NCBI GenBank assembly: GCA_014529385.2
Contig: CM043961.1
Coordinates: 10,838,478 to 10,902,477 of the forward strand
Length of the DNA stretch: 64,000 nucleotides
From: Adiantum capillus-veneris
Lineage: Eukaryota; Streptophyta; Polypodiopsida; Polypodiales; Pteridaceae
Direction of reading: 5' to 3'
How positions within the stretch are numbered: position 1 is the first letter of the stretch; every line of letters begins with the position of its first letter. This document shows positions 1-8,039 of this stretch, piece after piece. The notes beneath the pieces were generated by a model. The model was not told where the DNA came from. It ran no database searches and saw nothing but the letters and a program-made list of their open reading frames with translations. Both the position numbers and the translations under genes were made by a program.

Positions 1-30
1 CCGATTTTCAGTAGAAAGTTTCAGCATCAC

Positions 31-732
31 TCACATGCGCATCCTATACAAATCGAGCACTGTCTGTCGTTTCAAGATAAATTTCACAACCTGACGTGCT
101 GTATCAATTATTTTGGCAAACCATGTGGTTTCTGCGCTAGTGTACCAATGTTTCAGCACCAAGTTCAAGTTGTGCGTATTACAACCATTGGCAAAAATGT
201 GTGGAGAGCACTTCTTTATTAATTTACTGGCGCTTTTACAATTCTTTGCATTGTCCATCACAACTTGAACGACATGTTCAACACCAATTTCTTTAATTAC
301 ATCAATCAAGACCTCAGAAATGTATTTGCCACTTTTAATTGCACCAGAACTATCAATCGCCTTTATAAACATTTCTCTCCTTGGACAAACCAGCATTACA
401 TTGATCAATGGTCTTCTCTGAACATTTGACCAGCCATCACTCACAATTGTACATCCTAAAAGCGAAATATTTCGAAGTATTATTTTGCCAACACGCTCTT
501 TGACTTCGATGTAACATTTGTCCAAGAAAACATTTCTTATTGTGTGATAAGAAGGAGCTGAAAATCCTGGACCAAACTCACCGATTTTCTTCCAAGCAGC
601 CTTCCAATGATTGCTGTCTACCATGACCAAAGCACTTCCAATAAAGAATATTGCTTTGGCGAGTGTTATTTGTGCTTCTTCTAGAGACTGCACTCGAATC
701 TTTGATGTAATGATTTTTGACGCATTTGACAA
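31..732 (-). pseudogene. DUF659 region of hAT transposase
   Basis: This is a 233-codon open frame with the DUF659 signature: SDGWSNVQRRPLINVMLV, then an SG-x-IKSG-x-YISEVL segment, a VVMDNAKNCKSA segment and a GCNTHNLNLVLKH segment. The SDGW, MDNA and C-x-x-H-x-LNL blocks are the conserved boxes of the family, in the usual order. The apparent first codon is TTG rather than ATG, which supports its being an internal piece of a longer transposase rather than a separate gene. The frame ends at 31, and the RNase H-like catalytic region that normally follows would be outside the window. An intact host-domesticated hAT gene is possible but cannot be judged from this fragment. Confidence 0.72.
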
Positions 733-1163
733 AGTCCACCTTCATTGTGACATTTAAAAGGAATACTGCGTGGAATTTCCTCTCCTTGTGCAGCTTGCTC
801 TCCAAGGTTAGTTGGTGTCACTACAAGATCTGCGGAGTTAATATTTGACTCTGGGAACTTTTGATTCAAAGGCACAGAGCTATATATATGTCGTCTCTTC
901 CCACCCTTTTTGGTGAGCTCTTCTCTCAAACGCTTTGCAACTGCAGGTGCCTGAGAATGTTCACATTTTCTACAATTGTTTTTAGCGCTACCCAGAAAAT
1001 GATCCCTAATACGTGGTGCACCGCCATATTTTGTTGTGTGACAAAATTTACATTGCCACTCCATATATCGGCCGCATATGTTGTGAGCATAATCCCACTC
1101 TTTGCCAGGAGCTTTTTTATTCTTTGGCTTCTTCGTACCACTTGTGCCCACATTTTGCTCCAT
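681..1163 (-). pseudogene. BED zinc-finger N-terminus of hAT transposase
   Basis: The frame opens with an ATG at 1,163 and runs 160 codons. A lysine-rich start is followed by a BED-type finger: C-x2-C near residues 39-42, then the GGAPRIRDHFLG segment and a closing C-x2-C near residues 64-67. This matches the plant pattern in which a GG-x-x-R-x-(R/K)-x-H-(F/L) core follows the first cysteine pair. BED fingers bind the transposon ends. The downstream part (KRLREELTKK) is the usual basic linker. The frame stops at 681 and the homology moves to another frame (31-732), so an intron or frameshift lies there. The start is well supported because the finger begins about 35 residues after it, as in relatives. 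Confidence 0.7.
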
Positions 1164-2150
1164 TACTTTTAAATTAAAACTGAAGAGAAAAGAACAAGAT
1201 GTTACAAACTGAAAACAATTTTTTTATTTTCAATATATATTATAATTTAAAAACCATTCAATATGAAAGTAACCATGATGCACAATATGAGATTTTCAAT
1301 GCACGCTAGTCAATCCACATATCGATCACCTATATTGTGAGCAACCATACACATTGCAATGTAATCTATACATGGCGTAATAACCATAACAATGCTATGA
1401 ATCTCTCTATGCAATTATTATTATAATGATTATTTATATGTCCACTTTGATTTGCAAACAATAAGACACATCTAATTTCATTTGCTACAAAAAAACAAAC
1501 GAAAGCAATAAAATATATAATTGGTCATTTCATGCACTGATCATCTATCGTAATAAATAATGCAATCTCTATATAAACCAATGCATGAACTAACGCAAAT
1601 AAATCTTCAATATAATCACCCAATTGGGGACTACTTGTACCCAGTGAAGGATTGTAGCCCACCCATGCAACCAATTCAATATATAAAAGCTATTTTAACC
1701 CAATCAAGGATTATAGCTCTTATATTGTAAATCAACTCAAATATAAGACTTCAAGGCTTTATATGCCCGACACACTAGTAGAGGACATCCGACCCTTGAC
1801 TATCGACTCGTCATTTACATATGCTCATCTTCTAAAAGCAATTACAGCCCTCATTTGGACCAATGGCTTCTTCTCAATGAGCATGATTCCCCAAGTTTTC
1901 AGTTGTTTTGGTTTCGTACCTTTATGTCGATAAACGAATAAAATTTTTTTAGAAGTGGTTACCGAATTAAGAATCACATCAGGCCCAAAAAAGGACCCGT
2001 GACTCTGTAACCTTAGGTCAATTCACAAGGAGATGACAATACCTGGCACTCGGATACACTCCCCAAGGATTTACCTAGCTAAAAGACCGGGGTTAGCACA
2101 CTATTTACTATGTATAATTACTCCTGCCGGGCTACTTCATATACCCAGTG
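1164..2150. other. AT-rich stretch with no recognised gene
   Basis: I see no coding region or RNA gene here. Short open frames (for example around 2,033-2,281) have no recognisable motif. Two similar TATA-rich blocks with 'caaggattatagc'-like text occur near 1,650-1,720. This may be transposon untranslated sequence from the flanking hAT element. Confidence 0.5.
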
Positions 2151-2212
2151 GGCCCGCCGGGAAAATGAAAAAGCTCGGCGGGGCCCGCAGGGAAAATCTA
2201 AAAGCCCGGAGG
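2151..2212. repeat. GC-rich 31-bp tandem duplication
   Basis: Two adjacent 31-bp units occupy 2,151-2,181 and 2,182-2,212. Each starts GGCCCGC and contains GGGAAAAT followed by AAAAGC. They differ at about six positions. The block stands out by GC content from its AT-rich surroundings. Confidence 0.8.
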
Positions 2213-2253
2213 GCTATTCGGCTCTATAGGTTTTTGCAGGTCAAAATCAAAGC

Positions 2254-2337
2254 CACGTTAACTATTAACGTGATCACGTGATTTTTTTGTGTAAATACTA
2301 GAGTTAATAATGTAATCAGCCAATCGTGATTACATTA
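2254..2337. repeat. cluster of three short palindromes beside the LINE end
   Basis: Three inverted repeats are packed into 84 bp. The first has arms CACGTTAA/TTAACGTG around a 3-nt centre (2,254-2,272). The second is the perfect palindrome ATCACGTGAT (2,273-2,282), which contains a CACGTG G-box. The third is a stem with 11-bp arms (2,308-2,318 and 2,327-2,337) and an 8-nt loop. LINE similarity begins immediately after the last arm, so the cluster marks the break point of that element. The palindromes could be ends of another transposon, but I see no partner copy. Confidence 0.75.
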
Positions 2338-3399
2338 ATGAAATCCCCGATTTCTAGGCCAAAACATGGAGTCATCCGCATATGCTTGCGCCACAAAATG
2401 ATCTCTAGATGGCAATTCCAACCCATGTAAATGCCCTGACACAGTCAAGGAGTCCAAGTACAACAAAAGAGGGTGCCTAACAATAGCATACAACATAGCA
2501 CTCAAAGGGCACCCTTGCCTAACCGATCTACCAAGATCCCATAATCGAGTCAACTCACCATCAATGATTCCAACAGATTGACTACTCTCATATAGGAAAT
2601 AGACCACTCGATACATCTTGGAACCAAAGCCCAAAGCCTTCATAGTCTGAGCGATGAAATCCCATTGAATCGTGTCAAATGCTTTCTCTATATCAACCTG
2701 CATGATAAGTACATCCTGTCCAGTATATTTTACATACTCAATCCCAACAAAAGCATTAGCAATATTATCCATAATTTGCCTGCGAGGAATGAATCCATAT
2801 TGAGCAAGATGTATGCCTGAGAACAAATGATCCTTAATACGAGAAGCTATCATTTTCGACAACAATTTATAAACAACCGGCATAAGCGTGATCGGATGCC
2901 AGTGCGAAAAGTATTCACATAATGTCTGCTTAGGCAACAGTTTCACCAAACCTTCTTTCCACGATTGCGGAAATGACTGTTTAACCCATGCCTGATTAAT
3001 CATGAAGAGTAGAGGCTGCTTAAGTGACTCCCAAAAGCGAAGGAAAAATTCAACTGTAAGACCGTCCCATCCAGGGGATTTCCAGTGCCCAAGATGCAAC
3101 AAGCTGTCATGCAGCTCAGCCTCAGTAAAACTATCCTCAAGGATAACTACATCATTCCTCGTCAATATAGGATGCACATACGACAACAGTAGTTGCCTGA
3201 CTTGCAAAGCTTCACTTGAAGGAACCACAGTCCCAACAAAAACCTGTTGAAAATGATCAACCATGCAATCCGCCAATTGACCTTTATTGGCCGTCCATTG
3301 CTCAGTATCTCTCAACCCTTTTAATAGACATAGATAACCTCGAATGATGCAAATGCTTAAAGAATTGCTTCGATGAACAACCTTTATCCATAAAAGCAT
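2335..3399 (-). pseudogene. LINE reverse transcriptase (fingers and palm)
   Basis: The 354-codon frame carries the non-LTR reverse transcriptase boxes in order: KSPGWDGLTVEFF, W-x-x-GLVKLLPK, HPITLMPVVYKLLSK, QYGFIPRRQIMDN, the first catalytic aspartate in VDIEKAFDTIQWDF, VRQGCPLSAMLY, and the second catalytic box AYADD near the C-terminus. These are the blocks of plant L1 elements that copy their RNA at a nicked chromosomal target. All the catalytic aspartates are present, but the protein stops about ten residues after YADD, so the thumb and downstream region are lost. The usual Q-x-GF-x-x-GR loop reads GFIPRR here. The N-terminal 120 residues are the usual linker between endonuclease and polymerase. 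Confidence 0.88.
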
Positions 3400-3400
3400 A

Positions 3401-3853
3401 TTATCTTGATCTTACTTTCCATTTTTCAAGTTTCCTGCTGTTATTATGCATTAAAGAGGCTTTAGCTGCACATAATTCATCTTGTTCTAACCAAGTAAGC
3501 CGTCGAATATTTGCAATACTTTCCAAAGTTTGAGTAGTCATCTTATCTTCCTGCACTTTATCTCTCATCCGGTGCATATACGATGAACCATAATCCTTTA
3601 CTGCTTGAATCTGCATGACAAAGCGGTATCAAGCCATATCCACATCTATAAACATATGAGAGACAAGTGGCGGAATCACTGCATCAATCAAGGTTTGAAA
3701 TGCCTCGTGCGAGAGATAAGCATTATTTATGCAACAATCGCTTAGTAGGAAGCGAGGATTTGTATCCAATGTCTCAGTATGGATCGAGAGCCAAAGAGGA
3801 AAATGATCAGATAGAGTAAAGGAGCGATCAAGCCTCATGTCACATGCAAACAT
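3401..3853 (-). pseudogene. LINE endonuclease C-terminal piece and linker
   Basis: The frame at 3,629-3,853 contains the R-x-x-TLSDHFPLWLSI segment. The SDH box is the last conserved motif of the APE-like endonuclease, and its histidine is catalytic in relatives. The frame at 3,401-3,616 is rich in charged residues and resembles the helical linker before the polymerase. The preceding boxes of the endonuclease, about 200 residues, are absent: at 3,855 the sequence changes directly to the ORF1 tail. This implies an internal deletion of roughly 0.6 kb relative to a full L1. Confidence 0.7.
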
Positions 3854-3854
3854 A

Positions 3855-5034
3855 TCATATTCCTGAGAGCCAAGTACATACCAGCAGATGTCGACCCAAG
3901 CAAAGCGTATTTATAGGAATGAACCACTTTATCCCACGCTTCAACCAGCGACTTGTGTTCATGGGATGTAGATGCAAAGGTTCCACCACCTCTTCCATCC
4001 ATAGCAGGTACATAATTCCTTGAAATAGGCGAAACAGGAGGTTTTGCCAGCTTCTTGGGAATTTGCCAACCATCATTAGACTCTATCAGCTTAGCTTTAC
4101 CTTTATTATCAGTCCTCCCAGTAGTCCGCGTATTAGACAAATTCTTAATGGAGTCTTTGCCTTGCTTAGCCTACATGTTGCCATTAGACTCCCCCGTCTG
4201 CGACTTCAAAGACGAAGCAGACAAAGGAACAACATGAGTTCCAGTCCATAGGAACAACAGATGGTGGCAGTTCAAACAAAGATTCTTGACATTCAGACTG
4301 CATATGGCTAAAATTTCCACAACCAAAATAAGCACCTGCAAACTTCCCCCATTTAAGTTTAAACGGCCTTTTGCCTACCATTGGATCACCAGAGTCAACT
4401 GTAATTGGACATTCTGTATCCCATAGTACACAAAATCTATATGAATTAGTATCCAAGTTTGGGGGGCAAATCAATTTTCCTAATTGCGCAGCCAAAATAG
4501 GCAAGAAATGTTTCCAAGTCCTCGAAAATCCGACTATTTCCACCCAGACTGGGCACCTGTGTCTTATCAAGCTCTGATAATCTTTAGTAAGCGCCCATGG
4601 CAAAACATGTGTCATTTTCATGTTGAAAAACAAAGGCGACATTTCTAAGAAGCGCCAACGAGCATCCATGTCTTCCAATAGCACCTCATAAAACCCGAAG
4701 GGACCAAAATACACCCCTCGAACTGCTTGTCTTTTCAACAAAAGTCAACCCATTGACCTACATCTTGTGCCGATGGCATTTTACCAAGGAAAAACAAAAT
4801 AATGGCATTCAATGCATACTACACAATCGGATCCATCAACTGCTGAACCGGAATAATCACTTCAGTAGTGGGTTGTTGGCCTTCCCACACATCCCGAGCA
4901 TCTGCGAAATCCTCCGACAAACACTCTTTAATAATATGTGCAGCATCCATGGAGGAAAGGTCAACCTGTTTCCTACGCTTATATATACAGCCTCTTCTAC
5001 CATGACCAAAAAAACCTTCCCTTTGTACTGACAA
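3855..5034 (-). pseudogene. LINE ORF1 (nucleic-acid-binding protein), in pieces
   Basis: Plant L1 ORF1 proteins have an N-terminal domain (DUF4283-like) followed by a CCHC knuckle and a low-complexity tail. The piece at 4,184-4,741 shows the N-terminal pattern (a PWALTKDYQ-like segment, then a W-x-EI-x-GF segment) followed by YFGCGNFSHMQSEC at about 4,290-4,335. This is a knuckle in which the first cysteine is tyrosine (YxxC-x4-H-x4-C), so zinc binding is doubtful. The piece at 3,835-4,140 is a basic, proline- and glycine-containing tail. The piece at 4,819-5,034 may be the N-terminus but has no clear motif. Frame changes separate the pieces. Confidence 0.65.
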
Positions 5035-5468
5035 AATCTATTGGATTATAAAGACAGCTGAACTTCGAAAAAACACACTCTTTTTGTTTTTATATGAGCA
5101 GACTTTCTCTGTACCAAGTTACCAACCTCAAGACTGTACATACAGGACTGCTCTGTACAAAATTCCAAACAACTGAGACTGCTAAAGCTGAGAAGAAAAT
5201 CTTCTAAGGCCCGAAACCCGTTTTTGCAAAAAATACAGTAGACAGTTATAACCTGCACACTTGTAACGGCTGTTTTGCTGGCGACAAAAGTCCTTTGCAG
5301 ATGTTCAGCAGCGATCGTGCAGCAAAACTCCTCACACAGAACAACCAAGTCGAAAGGAGCCTGAAACTGCAGACAAGACGAATTTGCAGCAATTCGCAAG
5401 CAAGCAGACTCACACGAGGAAGGACTTGGCGCAGGGACAAAGTGGCGTAGGGAAATTCTCGCATGCAA

Positions 5469-5566
5469 GGGCAGTTCACGCTGGGGAACTTCTCGTGTCA
5501 GGGCAGCTCACGCAGAGGGGAACTCCTCGCGTCAGAGCAGCTCGTGCGTAGAGGAACTTCATGCCG
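5469..5566. repeat. about 33-bp tandem repeat (three units)
   Basis: Units lie at 5,469-5,500, 5,501-5,534 and 5,535-5,566. Each follows the pattern GGGCAGYTCACGC then a GGGGAACT-like block then a CTCGYGTCA-like end. A degraded fourth unit may lie at 5,433-5,468. The array is just upstream of the minus-strand LINE, where L1 elements often carry repeated promoter units, so it may be that element's 5' UTR. Confidence 0.75.
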
Positions 5567-5570
5567 CTAC

Positions 5571-5681
5571 ACACACACACCAACACACATGCGCGCGCAC
5601 ACACACACCCCCTCTGGTGCATTCACAGTGAGCACCGCAGCGCGTAGGGGAAGCTTGCGATTGTAGACGGCACAAACCAAT

Positions 5682-5717
<36 letters not shown>

Positions 5718-5826
5718 GATGGAGTACAGCCGTTGGACCCTCTCTATCTCCCTCCGTCATTTTTTCTCTTCTTATGGGCAAATCATGGCCTATAAGGAGC
5801 TGCAACTTCTCTCTCTCTCTCTCTCT
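5571..5826. repeat. imperfect CA arrays followed by a short CT array
   Basis: CA-rich runs occur at about 5,571-5,610 and 5,680-5,715, interrupted by GCGC and other bases. A CT run lies at about 5,808-5,826. Open frames translated through them are simple-sequence artefacts. Confidence 0.85.
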
Positions 5827-6549
5827 AACTCTACAACTTAGGGAATTGCAATTAGAAGCATGTCATACAAATTGTCTCTACAAAACTATACATGTGATAC
5901 ATTTCTAACGGTTGATCCTTGTTGAGCAATGATATGATATCTTATTTAGTAAAGATATGCTTAGGTACATGGCCTTGATCCCTTTATGTGGAAAAAAACT
6001 TCAAGACAATTGATCCTTCAGGCAAACAATGCCTTGATATGAAAGAAATCTTCAAGAGTTCTATGTCAAAAGACAATATCTTATGTAGCACAAACACAAG
6101 AGCCTCTAAAAGTTGTTGAAATCAGTATCTGAATATTTAAATTCTAGTGGTAATATTATTGTGCACAGACCAGCTACGTTCATGAGTCCAAAGCCGCATT
6201 CTCAGGTAATACGTCTCATATCGCTTTATTTCAAGCCTGACCTATTGTGTAACCATCTCCATCCACCACAACAGTTTCACCATCTTTTGGTGCTTGCAAC
6301 CTCACGTCCTGGAGCAGTAATGAAGACTCTATCAATGTGTATTAGGATACTTTATCTTTGGCTTTCCACAATCTTTTCCTCGCAAAGCTGACATGTATAC
6401 AAACTCTAACACCAACACTCTTTTATTTTATGCAGTATTTGAAAGAGAAAGTAGTGAGTGCTAGTTAGATAACACATTTCTGATTGCAGAACAATTAATT
6501 TCCTTTTTCCTTGAAATGGTATGTAGTTGCTTTTCGAAGGTTGCCAGGG

Positions 6550-6551
<2 letters not shown>
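5827..6551. other. stretch with no recognised gene
   Basis: AT-rich sequence without a coding motif on either strand. A 92-codon open frame at 6,113-6,391 has no recognisable domain and no supporting context, so I treat it as chance. Confidence 0.5.

Positions 6552-6600
<49 letters not shown>
6552..6600. repeat. CT microsatellite
   Basis: Uninterrupted TC dinucleotides for about 49 bp. The Leu-Ser and Arg-Glu repeat frames across it are artefacts. Confidence 0.95.
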
Positions 6601-6602
<2 letters not shown>

Positions 6603-6783
6603 GCGAGTCATAACCCTAGCCGCTTCTCTTGGCCTCCCCCAGGCAAGGGACTGCCCTATGGGGAGGGTGTCAATGCACAACCCTGTCTTCAACTAGCTCG
6701 CAACTTGCTAGCGCTTCTCTACTCCCCAACTTTGATCATGCTCCTGTTCTCTGACTAGAATCGCCTCTGCCATCGCTGCCCTT

Positions 6784-6889
6784 CTTGTGACGTTTTGCCC
6801 CAAGACCCAGCAATGCACTCGCGGATCAGTGACCTGCTTGTGATGTATTGCCCCAAGAACCAGCACTGTACTCGCGACTCTCAGCCCTC
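6784..6889. repeat. 53-bp tandem duplication upstream of LINE-like ORF1
   Basis: Two adjacent 53-bp units occupy 6,784-6,836 and 6,837-6,889. They share CTTGTGAYGT, TTGCCCCAAGA and ACTCGCG blocks. Because the LINE-like ORF1 fragment follows about 190 bp downstream, this could be part of its 5' UTR. Confidence 0.75.
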
Positions 6890-7076
6890 GACTGTCTAGC
6901 CACGACCTGACCGTCTTGAACTCACCATAGCAGCACTGCCAACAGTCCGGCCTCAACTTCAAATGGTATCACTGTCCTAAGACCCTACCATTGGGTACAT
7001 CTTCTAAGCAACAAGCATGGACACTCGGGCTTCATCCCAAGGCAAACTCACCTTTGTTGGGATCATGGCACCATCC

Positions 7077-7779
7077 CCAAAGATGGACAGCACCGCTCGT
7101 CTCCAAAATGAAGTCGAAAGGCTCCGCAAGGAGAACGATGAGCTAAAACACAGAATCATTGACATTGAGGCTCGGCTCACCACAATTTAGAATGGTAGAA
7201 GGAAGAGATGGAACAAATGCAAGTCAAGCTCAACAAAACAAAGGGAGAAGTAGAGACCACTCTCATAAAGGCTACAGAGAATCAAGTGCAAAAACCATCT
7301 CTCACAAGGTTGAAGTTCGTGTGGCGTCCACATTACGCAAATGAAAAAGGCAAGCCCCCAATGTTCGCATTGGCAGGCTTCCAAGCGACTGCAATGGGGA
7401 GGGGGACCTCATGTTCAACGAGTTCTTTGCTCACATTCAAACGACAACCCACATACAATGGGATCCAGGAACAACTACCTCTCTTACACACGAGCATTGC
7501 ACCAACCATGCAATCCTTACTTTCAAAGACAAAGCAGCCCGAATTAACCTCCTCGAGCAATCTAGACTTCTCAAGGACACTAAGATCTGGTTTTCACAAG
7601 ACCTTACACTCGCTCAACTCAAACAAAAGAAGGCAGAATTACAAAAGGTGCGAGAAGTGCACATGGCAGGAAAATGGGTAGTTAATCAAGGAGGTAAATC
7701 CATTATTTATGGTTCCGACCTCTTAGATTTTCGTATTTTCTTCTCTCCACCCATTGCTCGACCCTCAATCCTTAACTGA
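7077..7779 (+). pseudogene. L1 ORF1p-like protein (coiled coil, RRM-like, C-terminal domain)
   Basis: An ATG at 7,077 opens a frame whose 35 codons form a clear heptad coiled coil (RLQNEVERLRKENDELKHRI). Similarity then continues in the next frames. A middle segment is at 7,208-7,430. A C-terminal segment at 7,411-7,779 reads ARINLLEQSRLLKD, then DLTLAQLKQKKAELQKVRE, then a GKWVVNQGGKSIIYG segment. This order (coiled coil, RRM-like, C-terminal helical/beta module with D-L-T) is that of L1 ORF1p (Transposase_22 family), the RNA chaperone of many L1 elements but not the usual zinc-knuckle ORF1 of flowering-plant L1s. Two frame changes break it. No endonuclease or polymerase follows: the sequence changes to a CT array and then a Ty3 element. 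Family assignment is by motif feel and needs a profile search. Confidence 0.5.
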
Positions 7780-7859
7780 GATGTATCTGACTCTCAGTCC
7801 TGTTTGTTTTTTGTCTCATAGGTCATATATGACCTCCGTGGATGATAATTCAATCTCAA

Positions 7860-7863
<4 letters not shown>

Positions 7864-7902
<39 letters not shown>
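7864..7902. repeat. CT microsatellite
   Basis: About 38 bp of CT dinucleotides, directly downstream of the LINE-like fragment. Confidence 0.95.
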
Positions 7903-7905
<3 letters not shown>

Positions 7906-8039
7906 GTGAGAGAAATTGTGTGATTCAATGTTTATTTGCAAGTGGATCAAGACATAGTGTGTGTCATCCTTGGCTATAAAGAGGCAACATTGTGTGCTCT
8001 AAGTTTATTTTTGCTTTCCCCTTTCCATTTTTTGGTGCC

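Larger units (their letters stand above)
1..1163 (-). mobile_element. hAT-superfamily DNA transposon, 5' part of transposase region
   Basis: Two adjoining minus-strand reading frames give the hAT order: an N-terminal BED zinc finger (681-1163), then a DUF659-type region (31-732). In plants this pairing marks hAT transposases and their domesticated relatives. The catalytic core and the C-terminal hAT dimerisation region would lie beyond position 1, so the copy is cut by the window edge. I did not identify a terminal inverted repeat upstream of 1,163. The two frames differ and overlap by about 50 bp. This means either an intron or a frameshift near 681-732, so a working copy is unlikely but not excluded. 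Confidence 0.75.
2338..5040 (-). mobile_element. L1-type LINE, internally deleted and 3'-truncated
   Basis: Read on the minus strand this gives the plant L1 order: ORF1 with a zinc-knuckle-like motif (about 5,034-3,855), a short C-terminal piece of the endonuclease (3,853-3,629), a linker (3,616-3,401) and the reverse transcriptase (3,399-2,335). Most of the endonuclease is absent, because the ORF1 tail meets only its last roughly 75 residues. Everything after the catalytic YADD box is also missing (thumb, any RNase H, 3' UTR and poly-A tail), and the sequence ends at a stem-loop at 2,308-2,337. Several frame changes separate the pieces. It is therefore a dead, non-autonomous remnant. Confidence 0.85.

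Noticed and set aside
2033-2281. 82-codon open frame as a gene
   Set aside because: It runs through the GC-rich tandem repeat and palindromes, has no motif and has no neighbouring signals.
5046-5468. 140-codon minus-strand open frame
   Set aside because: It has cysteine- and serine-rich text without a recognisable domain and begins inside a minisatellite. It is more likely LINE 5' UTR.
6961-6975. TGGTATCACTG as a retroelement primer-binding site
   Set aside because: It resembles the initiator-tRNA-Met site, but no LTR end precedes it, and the downstream protein looks like LINE ORF1 rather than gag.
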